The notes: generated by a model not told the origin, from the letters alone. Positions 29,697 to 41,369 are shown, counted from the first letter of the stretch. The stretch: DNA of 64,000 nt from Clostridium zeae (GCF_017312485.1 NZ_BMBA01000003.1:68921-132920); one strand, 5' to 3'. Translations and numbers: made by a program.

Positions 29697-31358
29697 CTAC
29701 GCTTCAGATATTATGTCATCTATAGGTGCTCCTGGAGCAACCATAGGAAATACCTTTTTATCTATATTAATTACATAATCTATAACTACAGGAACTTCTG
29801 AGTTAAAGGATTTCTCTAAAACCTCATTAAGCTGTGAAGGTTCGGTTACTCTAAAACCTTTTGCTCCATAAGCTTCTGCAAGCTTAACATAGTCTGTTCC
29901 TCTGTTAAGTGTTGTATATGAGTATCTGCTTTCATAGAAGAAGTTTTGCCACTGTCTAACCATTCCAAGGCAGCCGTTGTTTAATATAATTATTACCACC
30001 GGTACTCTATTGCTAACTGCTGTTGCAAGTTCTATAGCGTTCATAGAAAAACTGCCATCACCAGCTATATTTACAACCTTCTTATGTGGTAGACCTAGCT
30101 GTGCCCCAATTGAAGCTCCAAGGCCATATCCCATAGTACCAAGTCCTCCTGAGGTTATAAGGGTTCTTGGTGTTAAAAAAGTATAATGAAGTGCAGCCCA
30201 CATCTGATGCTGACCTACTTCGGTAGTCATAACAAGCTCTTCTCCAAAGTTATTATATAAACTGCTAAATAGTAGTTCCGGCGTTAAGTTATCATTATCT
30301 TCTTTATGAGCTTTTAGAGCTTTGTACTCCCTCATAAGCTCTAGCCATTGATCATTTCTTTTTTCATCTATAAAATCAATGAGCTTTTCCAAAGTATATT
30401 TAACATCTCCAACAATATTTGCATCTGTTTTAATATTCTTATCTAACTCTGCTGGGTCAATATCTATCTGTATAATTTTCGCATTTTTTATATGATCTCT
30501 GCTTCCTACAACTCTATCAGAAAATCTAGTTCCTATTGCAATTATCAAATCAGCTTTAGTTGCCAAAAGATTTGAAGCTTTAGTGCCATGCATTCCGATC
30601 ATACCGGTATAAAGTTCATGATCTCCTGGAAAAGCTCCCATTGCCATTAAAGAAGTTGTTACTGGTGCATTTATCTTCAAAGCTAATTCTTTTAATATCT
30701 CTGTAGCTCCTGAACTTATAACCCCACCACCAGCAAATATCAAAGGTTTCTTTGCTTTATTTATAAACTCTGCAAAGTTTGCTAAGGCTTTATCTGTTAC
30801 AAATTTGTACTCTTTCTTAACTTCAATAGGAGCTTTGCTTTCATATTCACATAACTTGGCTGTTATGTCCTTTGGTATATCTATAAGAACTGGTCCTGGT
30901 CTACCTTCTTTAGCTATATAAAATGCCTTTCTTATAGTTTCTTGTAACTCCTCTACATCTCTTACTATGAAGTTATGTTTAGTTACTGGCATTGTTATGC
31001 CTACAATATCCACTTCCTGAAAGCTATCTCTTCCAAGTAATGGCGTTGTAACATTTCCTGTTATAGCAACCATTGGCACAGAATCCATATAAGCAGTTGC
31101 TATACCAGTAACTAAATTTGTGGCACCTGGCCCAGAAGTTGCAAGACATACACCAACCTTGCCAGTAGCTCTTGAGTATCCATCAGCAGCATGAGCAGCA
31201 CCTTGTTCATGGCATGAAAGCACATGTTTTATCCTATTTTCATTCTTGTAGATAGCATCATATATATTAAGTACAGCTCCACCAGGATATCCGAAGATTA
31301 TATCTACCCCTTCATCTATTAAAGTATTGATTAATATTTCTGAGCCGTTTATTCTCAT
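29697..31358 (-). CDS. ilvB: Acetolactate synthase large (catalytic) subunit
   Basis: ThDP- and FAD-dependent acetohydroxyacid synthase. 553 aa. It has the catalytic Glu in SCHEQGAAHAADGYSRATG, QEVDIVGITMPVTKHNF, the FAD region, and the ThDP motif GDGSFSMNAIELATAVSNRVPVVIIILNNGCLGMVRQWQ. The partner regulatory subunit ilvN is in the same operon but five genes upstream, so they are not adjacent. GGAGG SD. It follows ilvD by 9 bases. Confidence 0.95.
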   Translation of the reverse strand: MRINGSEILINTLIDEGVDIIFGYPGGAVLNIYDAIYKNENRIKHVLSCHEQGAAHAADGYSRATGKVGVCLATSGPGATNLVTGIATAYMDSVPMVAITGNVTTPLLGRDSFQEVDIVGITMPVTKHNFIVRDVEELQETIRKAFYIAKEGRPGPVLIDIPKDITAKLCEYESKAPIEVKKEYKFVTDKALANFAEFINKAKKPLIFAGGGVISSGATEILKELALKINAPVTTSLMAMGAFPGDHELYTGMIGMHGTKASNLLATKADLIIAIGTRFSDRVVGSRDHIKNAKIIQIDIDPAELDKNIKTDANIVGDVKYTLEKLIDFIDEKRNDQWLELMREYKALKAHKEDNDNLTPELLFSSLYNNFGEELVMTTEVGQHQMWAALHYTFLTPRTLITSGGLGTMGYGLGASIGAQLGLPHKKVVNIAGDGSFSMNAIELATAVSNRVPVVIIILNNGCLGMVRQWQNFFYESRYSYTTLNRGTDYVKLAEAYGAKGFRVTEPSQLNEVLEKSFNSEVPVVIDYVINIDKKVFPMVAPGAPIDDIISEA

Positions 31359-31367
31359 AGGATCCTC

Positions 31368-33026
31368 CTATCTTAGTACTGCCCCAGCACTAGCAGAGCT
31401 TACAAGTCTAGCATAACGACTGAGATAGCCTTCTTTTATTTTTGGTTCAGGTAAAACCCACTTCTCTCTTCTTGTCTCTATTTCTTCAGCACTTACCTGA
31501 AGTTCTAACTTACCATTTGGTATATCTACTAAAATCTTATCTCCCTCTTCTACTAAAGCGATAAGTCCGCCTTCATAAGCTTCTGGAGATACATGTCCTA
31601 TAGCAGCTCCACGAGTTGCACCAGAGAATCTTCCATCAGTGATTAATGCAACGCTCTTATCAAGTCCCATTCCAGCAAGTGCTGAGGTTGGAGACAGCAT
31701 CTCTCTCATTCCAGGACCGCCTTTTGGACCTTCATATCTTATTACAACTACATCACCTTTATTTATCTTTCCACCGAGTATAGCATCTATGGTATCCTCT
31801 TCCGAATTGAACACTCTTGCTGGACCCTGATGAATCATCATTTCTTCAACTACTGCAGATCTCTTAACTACAGCTCCGTCTAGTGCTATATTTCCTTTTA
31901 GTACAGCTATTCCACCAGTTTTGCTGTATGGATTTTCTGCTGACTTTACAACAGAGTGATCTGCTTCTGAGGCTGCTTCAACTATCTGCCCTTGAGTAAG
32001 GCCACTAGCAGTTATACAGCTTAAATCTAATAAATCAAGTTTTGCAAGTTCCTTCATTACAGATTTTATTCCACCTGCCCAGTATAAATCTTCTATGTGA
32101 TGTCCACCTGCTGGTGCTAGTTTACAAAGATTAGGTGTTATACTACTTATTTCATTTACTTTATCTAAATCGAATTCTACTTTAGCTTCATTAGCTATGG
32201 CCGCTAAGTGAAGTACACTATTAGTTGAACATCCTAAGGCCATATCTACAGTTAAAGCATTTCTTATACTTCTTTCATTTACAATATCTCTAGGCTTTAT
32301 ATCAGCTTTAACTAAGTCTAATATCTTCATGCCTGCATGCTTTGCTAGCCTCAATCTTTCTGAATAAACAGCTGGTATTGTCCCATTACCAGGAAGAGCT
32401 AAACCAAGTACTTCACTTAAGCAATTCATTGAATTTGCTGTATACATTCCTGAACATGAGCCACAAGTTGGACACGCTTTCTCTTCTAATTCCTTAAGAT
32501 CACAAGTACTCATCTTTCCACTGCTATGTGCACCGACTGCTTCAAAAACAGTTGAAAGACTTACATCCTTGCCTTTGAACTTCCCAGCAAGCATTGGACC
32601 TCCACTTACAACTACTGAAGGTACATTTAGTCTTAGTGCACCCATAATTACACCTGGAACGATTTTGTCACAGTTTGGTATAAGTACTAGACCATCAAAA
32701 CCATGTGCATTTGTCATACATTCTACGGAGTCAGCTATGAGTTCTCTTGAAGCTAAGGAATATTTCATTCCTATATGACCCATAGCAATACCATCACATA
32801 CTCCTATAACAGGAAATTCTATTGGAGTTCCCCCTGCAAGAAGCACTCCTTTTTTCACAGCCTCTACCACTTTATCTAGGTGAGTGTGTCCTGGAATTAT
32901 TTCATTATGTGAAGTTACAATTCCTATTAACGGTCTATCTAGCTCCTCATCAGTAAAGCCTGCTGCTTTAAACAGAGATCTATGAGGAGTTCTTTCTACT
33001 CCTTTTTTAACTAAATCACTTCTCAT
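31368..33026 (-). CDS. ilvD: Dihydroxy-acid dehydratase
   Basis: Fe-S hydro-lyase of isoleucine and valine synthesis. 552 aa. Cluster ligands are seen in [20 protein letters not shown] and [21 protein letters not shown]-terminal signature [34 protein letters not shown]. It lies 38 bases after leuB. Such [4Fe-4S] enzymes are oxygen sensitive, consistent with an anaerobe. Confidence 0.96.
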   Translation of the reverse strand: MRSDLVKKGVERTPHRSLFKAAGFTDEELDRPLIGIVTSHNEIIPGHTHLDKVVEAVKKGVLLAGGTPIEFPVIGVCDGIAMGHIGMKYSLASRELIADSVECMTNAHGFDGLVLIPNCDKIVPGVIMGALRLNVPSVVVSGGPMLAGKFKGKDVSLSTVFEAVGAHSSGKMSTCDLKELEEKACPTCGSCSGMYTANSMNCLSEVLGLALPGNGTIPAVYSERLRLAKHAGMKILDLVKADIKPRDIVNERSIRNALTVDMALGCSTNSVLHLAAIANEAKVEFDLDKVNEISSITPNLCKLAPAGGHHIEDLYWAGGIKSVMKELAKLDLLDLSCITASGLTQGQIVEAASEADHSVVKSAENPYSKTGGIAVLKGNIALDGAVVKRSAVVEEMMIHQGPARVFNSEEDTIDAILGGKINKGDVVVIRYEGPKGGPGMREMLSPTSALAGMGLDKSVALITDGRFSGATRGAAIGHVSPEAYEGGLIALVEEGDKILVDIPNGKLELQVSAEEIETRREKWVLPEPKIKEGYLSRYARLVSSASAGAVLR

Positions 33027-33064
33027 TTCGCTTCCTCCATTGCTTAATTAATTTGTTTTGAAAC

Positions 33065-34144
33065 TTAATTATTTTTTAGCTCTTCAATTACTAAGCTTCC
33101 CATTTCCTTTGTACCAACTTTTTTCATACCTTCACTGAATATGTCTCCTGTTCTATAACCAGCTTCAAGCACATTTAGTACAGCCTTTTCGATTGCATCA
33201 GCCTCTTCTTGAAGATTAAAGCTGAATCTAAGCATCATTGCTGTAGAAAGAATTGTTGCAAGTGGATTCGCTAGTCCTTTTCCTGCTATATCAGGAGCAC
33301 TTCCATGTATAGGTTCATACATTCCCATGTTGTTTTCTCCAATACTAGCAGAAGGAAGCATTCCTATAGATCCTGTTATCATCGAAGCTTCATCTGATAA
33401 TATGTCTCCAAATAAGTTACTAGTTACTATCACATCAAATTGTCTTGGATTTCTAACAATCTGCATAGCTGCATTATCAACATACATGTGATTTACAGTA
33501 ACTTCCGGATAGTCCTTTGCAACTTCTTCAACAACGGTTCTCCATAGTCTAGAACTTTCTAATATATTAGCTTTGTCTACGCTGGTCAAAAGCTTGTTTC
33601 TCTTTAAAGCTATATCAAAAGCTGTTTTTACTATTCTTCTTATTTCAGTTACTGAATACTTTTCGGTATCATAAGCATATTGCTCATTATTTTCTTCAAA
33701 TCTTCCTCTATCACCGAAGTAGATTCCTCCAGTAAGTTCTCTTACCACTGAAAAATCTATTCCTTCACCAATAACTTCATCTTTTAAAGGTGATGCAGCT
33801 CTTAGTGGTGAATAAAGCAGTGCTGGTCTTAGGTTACAGTAAAGTCCTAAACCTCCTCTAAGCCCTAAAAGAGCTTGTTCTGGTCTTTGTTTTGCATTTG
33901 GATCATCCCACTTAGGACCACCAACCGCTCCTAAAAGCACAGCATCACTTTTTTTACATTCTTCTAAAGTTTCTTCTGGAAGTGGAGTGCCCTTTTCATC
34001 CATAGCACAACCTCCAGCAAGCAAAAATTTATATTCAAATTTATGATTATACTTTTCCCCAACTACCTCTAATATCTTTAAAGCCTCATCTACAACTTCT
34101 GGTCCTATTCCGTCACCCTTTATTACAGCCACTTTATATGTCAA
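33065..34144 (-). CDS. leuB: 3-isopropylmalate dehydrogenase
   Basis: NAD+-dependent oxidative decarboxylase of leucine synthesis, and of citramalate-derived isoleucine precursors. 359 aa. GDGIGPEV at the start, the substrate loop [24 protein letters not shown], the Lys/Asp active-site region [33 protein letters not shown] and [14 protein letters not shown]. The start is a TTG preceded by GGGGGA. A 78-base gap separates it from leuD. Confidence 0.96.
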   Translation of the reverse strand: MTYKVAVIKGDGIGPEVVDEALKILEVVGEKYNHKFEYKFLLAGGCAMDEKGTPLPEETLEECKKSDAVLLGAVGGPKWDDPNAKQRPEQALLGLRGGLGLYCNLRPALLYSPLRAASPLKDEVIGEGIDFSVVRELTGGIYFGDRGRFEENNEQYAYDTEKYSVTEIRRIVKTAFDIALKRNKLLTSVDKANILESSRLWRTVVEEVAKDYPEVTVNHMYVDNAAMQIVRNPRQFDVIVTSNLFGDILSDEASMITGSIGMLPSASIGENNMGMYEPIHGSAPDIAGKGLANPLATILSTAMMLRFSFNLQEEADAIEKAVLNVLEAGYRTGDIFSEGMKKVGTKEMGSLVIEELKNN

Positions 34145-34222
34145 TTTAAATCCCCCTTTTTACATTCACGCCTATTGCTAAAACCTTTTTCGTTTTTTAT
34201 TTTCATTTCAATGCACTTAACA

Positions 34223-34711
34223 CTATGCCTTATTCTTTATATAACCTACTAACCCGTTGTTCTTTATTATCTCTTGCATAAACTCAGGGAACGGCTCTGC
34301 TTTGTATTCTTCTTGCTTTGTAAGATTTTTAATTACTCCATCATTAAAATCTATCTCTACTTCATCACCTGCATCTATACCTGCTACAGCTTCGTCGCAC
34401 TCTAAGATTGGTAGTCCTATATTTATAGCATTTCTGTAGAAGATTCTTGCAAAGGTAGAAGCTATAACACAGCTTATTCCACTTTCTCTTATTGCTATAG
34501 GTGCATGTTCTCTAGAAGAACCACATCCAAAATTTTTGCTCGCAACCATTATATCTCCTTGGTTTACCTTATTAACAAAGTCCGCATCTATATCTTCCAT
34601 ACAATGAGCTGCAAGTTCCTTAAAGTCTGAAGTATTTAGGTATCTTGCTGGTATTATTACATCTGTATCAACATTATCTCCGTATTTAAAAACTCTTCCT
34701 TTTGCTTTCAT
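34223..34711 (-). CDS. leuD: 3-isopropylmalate dehydratase small subunit
   Basis: 162-aa swivelling subunit that pairs with LeuC to isomerise 2- to 3-isopropylmalate (and citramalate to erythro-3-methylmalate). The short, bacterial/archaeal-type length is typical of the clostridial form. [15 protein letters not shown] near the start and [17 protein letters not shown] are the family signatures. AGGAGGAG SD. It lies 14 bases after leuC. Confidence 0.96.
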   Translation of the reverse strand: MKAKGRVFKYGDNVDTDVIIPARYLNTSDFKELAAHCMEDIDADFVNKVNQGDIMVASKNFGCGSSREHAPIAIRESGISCVIASTFARIFYRNAINIGLPILECDEAVAGIDAGDEVEIDFNDGVIKNLTKQEEYKAEPFPEFMQEIIKNNGLVGYIKNKA

Positions 34712-34725
34712 TTTAGCTACTCCTC

Positions 34726-35985
34726 CTAAACTAATTCTGGGTCAGTTATTACTCCAGTCAATGCTGAAGCTGCCGCTACTGCTGGACTTGCTAGATAAAC
34801 TTCTGACTCTACATGTCCCATTCTTCCAACAAAGTTTCTATTTGTAGTGGAAACTGCTCTTTCACCTGCTGCTAGTATTCCCATGTGTCCACCAAGACAA
34901 GGTCCACAAGTAGGAGTAGAAACAATTGCTCCAGCTTCAATGAAATCTTTTAATAATCCTTCTTCCATAGCCTGCAAATAAATCTTTTGAGTTCCTGGGA
35001 AAACTATAGTTCTTACATACTTAGCAACCTTTTTGCCTCTAAGTATTGAAGCTGCAACTCTTAAATCCTCTAGTCTTCCATTTGTACAAGACCCAATAAC
35101 CACTTGGTTTATTTTAACTTCACCAGCTTCATCCACTGTCTTTGTATTTTCAGGTAGATGAGGGAAAGCAACTGTTGGTCTTAGAGTAGATAAATCTATC
35201 TCATAAACCTCATCATATTCAGCATCTTCATCTGGTTCATAAACTTTATATTCTCTTGTAGAATGTTCTTTCATATACTCAACGGTTTTTTCATCTACTG
35301 GGAATATACCATTCTTAGCTCCTGCTTCAATCGCCATGTTTGCCATTGTGAATCTACTATCCATTGAAAGATACTTAAGTCCATCTCCTGTGAATTCCAT
35401 TGATTTATATAAAGCTCCATCAACACCTATAAGACCTATGATATGAAGAATTACATCCTTACCGCTTATCCACTTAGCCGGTTTATTCTTCAATACAAAC
35501 TTTAAAGCTGAAGGAACCTTGAACCAACATTCTCCTGTAGCCATTCCTGCTCCCATATCAGTAGAACCTATTCCTGTTGAAAATGCACCTAAGGCTCCAT
35601 AAGTACAAGTATGTGAATCAGCTCCTATAACCACATCTCCAGCTACAACTAAACCTTTTTCAGGTATTAGAACATGCTCTATTCCCATCTCACCGATATC
35701 AAAGAAGTTTGTTATTTCCTTTTGCTGTGCAAATTCTCTTATGAACTTACATTGCTCTGCTGCTTTTATATCTTTATTTGGCGTAAAATGATCTGGTACT
35801 ATTGCAATTTTATCTTTATCAAAAACTTCTGAATCACCAAGTTTTTTAAATTCCTTTATAGCCACAGGTGAAGTTATATCATTACCTAAAACCAAATCAA
35901 GCTTTGCCTGTATAAGTTGTCCCGCCTTTACTGCTTCAAGACCTGCATGGCTTGCTAATATTTTTTGAGTCATCGTCATCCCCAT
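34726..35985 (-). CDS. leuC: 3-isopropylmalate dehydratase large subunit
   Basis: Aconitase-family [4Fe-4S] subunit, 419 aa. Cluster ligands are in [18 protein letters not shown] and [19 protein letters not shown]. Substrate site [23 protein letters not shown]. The first ATG (MGMTMTQ) is spaced 10 nt from GGAGG and is accepted. It lies 14 bases after cimA and leads the leuCDB block. Confidence 0.96.
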   Translation of the reverse strand: MGMTMTQKILASHAGLEAVKAGQLIQAKLDLVLGNDITSPVAIKEFKKLGDSEVFDKDKIAIVPDHFTPNKDIKAAEQCKFIREFAQQKEITNFFDIGEMGIEHVLIPEKGLVVAGDVVIGADSHTCTYGALGAFSTGIGSTDMGAGMATGECWFKVPSALKFVLKNKPAKWISGKDVILHIIGLIGVDGALYKSMEFTGDGLKYLSMDSRFTMANMAIEAGAKNGIFPVDEKTVEYMKEHSTREYKVYEPDEDAEYDEVYEIDLSTLRPTVAFPHLPENTKTVDEAGEVKINQVVIGSCTNGRLEDLRVAASILRGKKVAKYVRTIVFPGTQKIYLQAMEEGLLKDFIEAGAIVSTPTCGPCLGGHMGILAAGERAVSTTNRNFVGRMGHVESEVYLASPAVAAASALTGVITDPELV

Positions 35986-35999
35986 TTTAAAAATACCTC

Positions 36000-37592
36000 C
36001 TAAAAATAAGTTCTTACTTTTCTTTCTATATCTTTTATTAGTTTATATTCTATTGAATCAACTAGAGCTATCCAGCTAGCTTCAATAATATCCTTTGATA
36101 CTCCAACATTACTCCATTTTTCTACTCCATCAGTAGATTCTATAAGAACTCTAACCTTTGCCCCTGTATTACTCTCTGAATCTAAGACCCTGACCTTATA
36201 GTCTACAAGTCGTACGCTTCTTAGCTGAGGGTAAAAAACTTCTAAGGCTTTTCTAAGAGCTTTATCTAACGCATTTACAGGTCCATCCCCTTCAGCTGCA
36301 GTTATCTCAGTTTTACCATCAACTGTTATATTTATTAAAGCTGTTGAACTGAAGGTTCCTTTTAAGGAAGGTTGTTCACCTATTATCTTAAAATGATTTA
36401 GTTTAAAGAAGGGCTCATACTTACCTATAACCTTTCTCATAACTAGCTCAACAGTTCCTTCTGCTCCCTCAAACTGATAACCATCAAACTCTAACTCCTT
36501 TAGCTTATCAGTTATTATTTTTACTTCTTCACTATCCTTTTTTATATTTGGGAAGATCTTTTGAACCTCTTTCCATATGGTACTTTTTCCACTAACCTCT
36601 GAAACTAAAAATCTTCTCTTATTCCCTACAAGCTCAGGCTTTATATGTTCATAAGATTTTGGATCCTTAGCTACTGCATCTATATGCATACCACCTTTAT
36701 GAGCAAAAGCAGAAGCTCCTACATAAGGGGTATCATCACTTAGCGTTATATTGGATATTTCAGAAATGTATCTTGAGATTTTTGTTAGCTTATCTAGACT
36801 CTTGCCTGCATTAAGTTCATAGTTATATTTGCAAATCAGTGTGGGTAAAATTGTAGATAAATTAGCATTCCCGCATCTCTCACCTATACCTATGAAAGTT
36901 CCTTGTATGTGACTGGCCCCCTCTTCAACTGCCATTACTGAATTCGCCACTGCCATCCCCATATCATTGTGACAATGTATCCCCAAGTTATCTCCTAAAA
37001 CTTTATTAGTTTTACTTACAATCTTAGATATCTCAGAAGGTAAGGTTCCTCCATTTGTATCACATAAAACTACTACTTCCGCCCCAGCTTCCTTTGCAAT
37101 CCTTAAAGTCTCTAAAGCATATTCTTCACTACTCTTAAACCCATCAAAAAAATGCTCAGAGTCAAAAAACACTTTTTTTCCTTTATCAACTAAAAACTTT
37201 ATAGAATCATATATCATAGCTAAGTTTTCTTCTAAGGTAGTTTTTAGTATATCCTTCACTTGAAAGTCCCATGACTTACCAAAAAGTACTATAGTATCTA
37301 CTCCTGCGTCCAGTAGATCTTTTAAGTTTTTATCATCTTCTGCCTTTGTTCCAGCTCTTCTTGTACTTCCAAAGGCCACAAGCTTTGCATGATTTAGTTT
37401 AATATTTTTCATAGACTTAAATAATTCTAAATCCTTTGGATTTGATCCGGGATTTCCTGCTTCAATAAAATCTATGCCTAAATCATCTAAGCATTTACAT
37501 ATCTTGATTTTATCTTCTAGAGAAAATGAAATCCCTTGTCCTTGTGCCCCATCTCTTAAGGTAGAATCTAAGATATAGATTTTTTTATTCAA
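36000..37592 (-). CDS. cimA: (R)-citramalate synthase
   Basis: Condenses pyruvate with acetyl-CoA, giving a threonine-independent route to 2-ketobutyrate and isoleucine. 530 aa. The barrel opens with [18 protein letters not shown], where GAQG replaces the GEQT of LeuA, and has [53 protein letters not shown]. The C-terminal allosteric domain is present. This long form with the GAQG motif is typical of bacterial CimA rather than homocitrate synthase. TTG start with GGAGG 8 nt upstream. Confidence 0.92.
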   Translation of the reverse strand: MNKKIYILDSTLRDGAQGQGISFSLEDKIKICKCLDDLGIDFIEAGNPGSNPKDLELFKSMKNIKLNHAKLVAFGSTRRAGTKAEDDKNLKDLLDAGVDTIVLFGKSWDFQVKDILKTTLEENLAMIYDSIKFLVDKGKKVFFDSEHFFDGFKSSEEYALETLRIAKEAGAEVVVLCDTNGGTLPSEISKIVSKTNKVLGDNLGIHCHNDMGMAVANSVMAVEEGASHIQGTFIGIGERCGNANLSTILPTLICKYNYELNAGKSLDKLTKISRYISEISNITLSDDTPYVGASAFAHKGGMHIDAVAKDPKSYEHIKPELVGNKRRFLVSEVSGKSTIWKEVQKIFPNIKKDSEEVKIITDKLKELEFDGYQFEGAEGTVELVMRKVIGKYEPFFKLNHFKIIGEQPSLKGTFSSTALINITVDGKTEITAAEGDGPVNALDKALRKALEVFYPQLRSVRLVDYKVRVLDSESNTGAKVRVLIESTDGVEKWSNVGVSKDIIEASWIALVDSIEYKLIKDIERKVRTYF

Positions 37593-37865
37593 AATTCACT
37601 CCTCCATTTGATATCTATAAGACTTAATTCAAACTCGAACCACTAACTATCATTAATTAAAGCCCCTTATATAAAATCCCCTTTTTACTGCTTATTGCTT
37701 ATCATTTATTTTTCATTATTTACGTCTCAATATTTTACTGAAAATTCTCACTATAAATAATTTTCTGACACAAAATTCTTAAAGTTCCCCACAAATAGAA
37801 TCCTTATTGAGATATATTTCCCATGCCTTCAGTAGTAGTTCTAATACACTAATACATATAAATCT

Positions 37866-38393
37866 TTAACCTACATACTCTTCTTCAAAGTAGTCTCCAT
37901 AGGAATTAATATCTTTACTTCCTCTTTCAATAGCCGTTAGCCCCGTTCTTACAATTTCCTTTACACCATACTCTTCCATTAGCTTTAATAAAGCAGAGAT
38001 CTTACTATCATCTCCGGTAAGTTCTATGGTCAAGGTTTCTGTGTCCAAATCAATAACCTTACATCTAAAGATTTTAACAACATCATTTATCGCTGCTCTT
38101 TGCGCTGCATCAGCTTTGACCTTTATAAGCACAAGTTCTCTGACAACTGAATTATCAGGTGTGAGTTTTATAACTTTAATAACTTCCTGAAGCTTGTTTA
38201 ACTGCTTTATGAATTGATCTAAAATTTCTTCTCCTCCCATAAGCGTTATTGTCATTCTTGCAAAGTCCGGATTTTCTGTTTTACCTACAGATAAACTATC
38301 AATATTAAAACCTCTTCTCATAAACAATCCTGAAACTCTACTTAGCACTCCAGATGTATTCCTTACCAAAACAGATAATACATGTCTTTCCAT
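37866..38393 (-). CDS. ilvN: Acetolactate synthase small (regulatory) subunit
   Basis: ACT-domain subunit that activates IlvB and gives valine feedback inhibition. 175 aa. The N-terminal ACT domain has HVLSVLVRNTSGVLSRVSGLFMRRGFNIDSL and the second half has the ALS_ss C-terminal domain (RELVLIKVKADAAQRAAI...). It is the first gene after the T-box leader. A 273-base gap with nothing recognisable separates it from cimA. SD GGGAGG. Confidence 0.95.
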   Translation of the reverse strand: MERHVLSVLVRNTSGVLSRVSGLFMRRGFNIDSLSVGKTENPDFARMTITLMGGEEILDQFIKQLNKLQEVIKVIKLTPDNSVVRELVLIKVKADAAQRAAINDVVKIFRCKVIDLDTETLTIELTGDDSKISALLKLMEEYGVKEIVRTGLTAIERGSKDINSYGDYFEEEYVG

Positions 38394-38472
38394 CGCAACC
38401 TCCCATTATATATCTTATTTTCAATTATTAAGTTATATCTTATAGGTTTTCCCATTAAAAAAGGTTAAAAAA

Positions 38473-38509
38473 ATCCCACTCCAATGATATGAATCATTTA
38501 AAGTGGGAT
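38473..38509 (-). terminator. T-box terminator of the ilv-leu operon
   Basis: A 17-bp stem (ATCCCACT... with ...AGTGGGAT) with a 3-nt loop, followed on the minus strand by seven T residues. It lies 80 bases before ilvN and immediately after the T-box antiterminator sequences. Confidence 0.9.
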
Positions 38510-38712
38510 ATGTTATCTCCGCTTATAAAAAAATATCACCAGGTTCAATCAAACCCTTGCCTATAACGGGGCTTACCGGAAGTTCCTTACTTGCGCCATT
38601 GCTTTCAGGTTTCTGCTCAAGAGTGATTGTCACCTAGAAAAAACATCGATTCTCACCTAACCTCGACTCTCTGTGGCTTTTAATAACTAAATGACTGTCT
38701 CCGTCAACGCAT
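38510..38712 (-). promoter_or_regulatory. T-box leader, probably isoleucine-specific
   Basis: On the minus strand: AGAGAGTCGAGGTTAGGTGAGAATCGAT (stem I features, split here as AGAGAGTCGAGG and GGTGAGAATCGAT), a candidate specifier ATC (complement of 38625-38627) followed by ACTCT that can pair with AGAG, then CCGTTATAGG typical of the linker, and TGGT (38538-38541) for the tRNA acceptor end. The canonical TGGNACCGCGG block is not contiguous: TGGT and GCGG are 15 nt apart. It precedes the ilvN-ilvC operon and a strong terminator. Confidence 0.75.
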
Positions 38713-38810
38713 TTTTTTTAACGGGCATATTATCAAATTGTTTTCTGAATTTATTATTAATTATGATTTTATTTGCCAACTTACAATATGTCAATACTTT
38801 TAAAAGTTAA

Positions 38811-38848
38811 ATGGCAATATAATATTTATTTGCATATTATATTGCCAT
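38811..38848 (-). terminator. Terminator of cadA
   Basis: A perfect 15-bp stem (ATGGCAATATAATAT and its complement) with an 8-nt loop, 36 bases after the cadA stop. The T-rich tail on the minus strand is interrupted (TTTAACTTTT). Confidence 0.7.
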
Positions 38849-38883
38849 TTTTATAAATGAATAGGTTTTAAAAAGCAATTCAG

Positions 38884-41247
38884 TTAATTATTTTCAACCT
38901 TTAATATTCTCATAGCATTTAGTACTGCGATAAGAGCTACACCAACATCACCAAAAACAGCTTCCCACATATTGGCATATCCAAGAGCTCCAAGTACTAA
39001 AATTACAAGCTTTACTCCTAATGCAAATATTATATTTTGCCAAACTATCACATTAGTTCTTTTTGCAATATTTATACCCATTGCTATTTTTGAAGGTTCA
39101 TCTGTCATTATTACAACGTCAGCAGCTTCAATAGCAGCATCTGAGCCAACTCCACCCATTGCTATTCCGATATCAGCCCTTGCAAGAACCGGTGCATCAT
39201 TTATTCCATCACCTACAAATACTATAGCGTCTTTTTCTTGCTTAGAACTAAATATACTTTCTAATTTTTCTACTTTATCAGCTGGAAGAAGCTCTGAGTA
39301 TACCTTTTTTATTGATAATTTCCCTGCTACTGCTTCTGCTACCTTTTTGTTGTCACCAGTTAGCATCACAATATCATCAATTCCAATTTCTCTTAGCTTA
39401 TCAATAGCTTCTTTAGCGTCCTGTTTTACTTCATCTGCAATCAATATATAACCTGCATATTTTTTATTTACAGCAACATGAATTACCGTTCCTACAACAT
39501 CTTGAACTTCGGTTTTAATAGAGAAATCCTCCATGAGTTTACCGTTTCCTGCTAAAACCTCTTGTCCATCAAACTTTATCTTTATTCCTCTTCCTGATAT
39601 TTCTTCAAAGGAATCTATTTTACTTTTATCAATAGTTTTTTCATATTCTCTAACTATAGATACTGCAATTGGATGATTTGAATAGAATTCTGCATAGGCA
39701 GCAAATTCAAGCAATTGATCTTTAGTAAAATCATTTCTATTTTCTAAAGCTGAAACCTTAAATACACCTTTTGTTAAAGTACCTGTTTTATCAAAAACTA
39801 CTGTCTTTACTCTGTTTAATGCTTCAAGATAGTTTCCACCCTTAATTAGTATCCCTTGCTTAGAAGCTGCTCCTATTCCTCCAAAGAAAGTTAAAGGTAT
39901 CGAAATAACCAAAGCACAAGGACAAGAAACAACTAAAAATACAAGCGCTCTATAAATCCATTGTGAGAAACTATGACTTCCAGTAACTATTGGAGGTATA
40001 AATGCTAAAGCTAATGCAGCAAAAACCACTGCTGGTGTGTAATATCTAGCAAATTTAGTTATAAATTTTTCTGTTGGTGCCTTTTTATTTCCTGCATTTT
40101 CTACAAGATCTAATATCTTAGCTACAGTTGATTCACCATAAATTTTTGTAACTTTAACTTCTAAAAGACCATTTTTATTTATAGCACCAGAAAGAATGTC
40201 ATCTCCTAGCTTTACTTCTCTAGGTATTGACTCACCAGTTAATGCTGAGGTATCAATAGATGCTTCTCCTTTTAATATGATTCCATCTAAAGGCACTCTT
40301 TCTCCTGCTTTTATTATAATTATCTCTCCAACTTCTATGCTTTCAGGATCAACTTTTTCTTCTCCTGTAGGCAACTTTAAATTTGCATAATCAGGTCTTA
40401 TGTCCATAAGTCCTTGTATAGATTTTCTTGATCTATCAACAGCCATATCCTGAAAAGCTTCTCCTATTTGATAGAACAGCATAACTGCTACTGCTTCAGG
40501 AAACTCTTTTATTGCAAAAGCACCAACAGTTGCAAGCACCATTAGGAAGTTTTCATCAAATATCTCGCCTCTTTTAATATTTTTTAGAGCCGATAAAACT
40601 ATATCTCCTCCAGCTAACACATAGCTGACTAAGAAAATTCCAAGTTCACCATAAAATCCAAAATCAAATATCATTCCTATAGCGTATAAAACTATAGCAG
40701 CTACTATTCTTCCAACTCTAAACTTAGATAACTCTCCACCATGCTCGTGATCATGTCCATGATGTCCATCTTCTTCAGCTTCATGACTATGCTCATGTTC
40801 TTCATGTCCATGACTATGTGCTGAATGACTATGAGTGTGTCCCTTTGTTTTATGATCATGTCCATGAGAAGAGGAGTGATTTTGATGATTATTAATAGGT
40901 TCTTTATGCTTAAGTTTAGCACTTAGGTTATCTGCCTTATTAATTTCATCATGATGATGCTCTTCACAGCAACCATCATTGCATACTGATATAGTTTTAG
41001 CTGGTTTACTAACCTTTGCTTTAGTAGCTTTTCTTACTTTAACATGAGGTTCTTGAGCTATTACTATATCTGTAACCTTTGAGATTATACTTTCTTTTTG
41101 GTCTTCATTTACTGTCATAACTAAAGTTCCGTTAGCAAAGTTAACACTTGCTTCCTTCACCTCATCTAATTTATTAATCTTGTCTTCTATCTTAGCTGCG
41201 CAATTTGCACAATCCAGTCCATCCAGATAGAGCTTTACTTTTTCCAT
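38884..41247 (-). CDS. cadA: Heavy-metal P1B-type ATPase (Cd/Zn/Pb exporter)
   Basis: 787-aa efflux ATPase. The N-terminal HMA domain has GLDCANCAAKI (CxxC). It is followed by a 100-residue linker with CNDGCCEEHHH and an extremely His-rich, Asp/Glu-rich stretch (HGHDHKTKGHTHSHSAHSHGHEEHEHSHE, shown here as HGHDH...HSHE). The P-type core has the TGES actuator, CPC in VVSCPCALVIS, phosphorylation site FDKTGTLTKG, SNHPIAVS (HP motif), TGDN and VGDGINDAP. CPC plus the His-rich linker point to Zn/Cd/Pb specificity. The ArsR-type repressor lies directly upstream on the same strand. Confidence 0.93.
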   Translation of the reverse strand: MEKVKLYLDGLDCANCAAKIEDKINKLDEVKEASVNFANGTLVMTVNEDQKESIISKVTDIVIAQEPHVKVRKATKAKVSKPAKTISVCNDGCCEEHHHDEINKADNLSAKLKHKEPINNHQNHSSSHGHDHKTKGHTHSHSAHSHGHEEHEHSHEAEEDGHHGHDHEHGGELSKFRVGRIVAAIVLYAIGMIFDFGFYGELGIFLVSYVLAGGDIVLSALKNIKRGEIFDENFLMVLATVGAFAIKEFPEAVAVMLFYQIGEAFQDMAVDRSRKSIQGLMDIRPDYANLKLPTGEEKVDPESIEVGEIIIIKAGERVPLDGIILKGEASIDTSALTGESIPREVKLGDDILSGAINKNGLLEVKVTKIYGESTVAKILDLVENAGNKKAPTEKFITKFARYYTPAVVFAALALAFIPPIVTGSHSFSQWIYRALVFLVVSCPCALVISIPLTFFGGIGAASKQGILIKGGNYLEALNRVKTVVFDKTGTLTKGVFKVSALENRNDFTKDQLLEFAAYAEFYSNHPIAVSIVREYEKTIDKSKIDSFEEISGRGIKIKFDGQEVLAGNGKLMEDFSIKTEVQDVVGTVIHVAVNKKYAGYILIADEVKQDAKEAIDKLREIGIDDIVMLTGDNKKVAEAVAGKLSIKKVYSELLPADKVEKLESIFSSKQEKDAIVFVGDGINDAPVLARADIGIAMGGVGSDAAIEAADVVIMTDEPSKIAMGINIAKRTNVIVWQNIIFALGVKLVILVLGALGYANMWEAVFGDVGVALIAVLNAMRILKVENN

Positions 41248-41369
41248 TTGGTTTATCCCCCTTTGTAGAACTTGTGCTTTTTCATATAAGTTTCAAATAC
41301 TATATTTTAATAACTATAACTCTTTCAAATATACTGAAGCAGCATCTTTATAGTTATGTTCATTTTAAT

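Noticed and set aside
40704-40922. Methionine/isoleucine-rich frame opposite to or within cadA
   Set aside because: It is an alternate frame of the His-rich codons of cadA, with no SD of its own.
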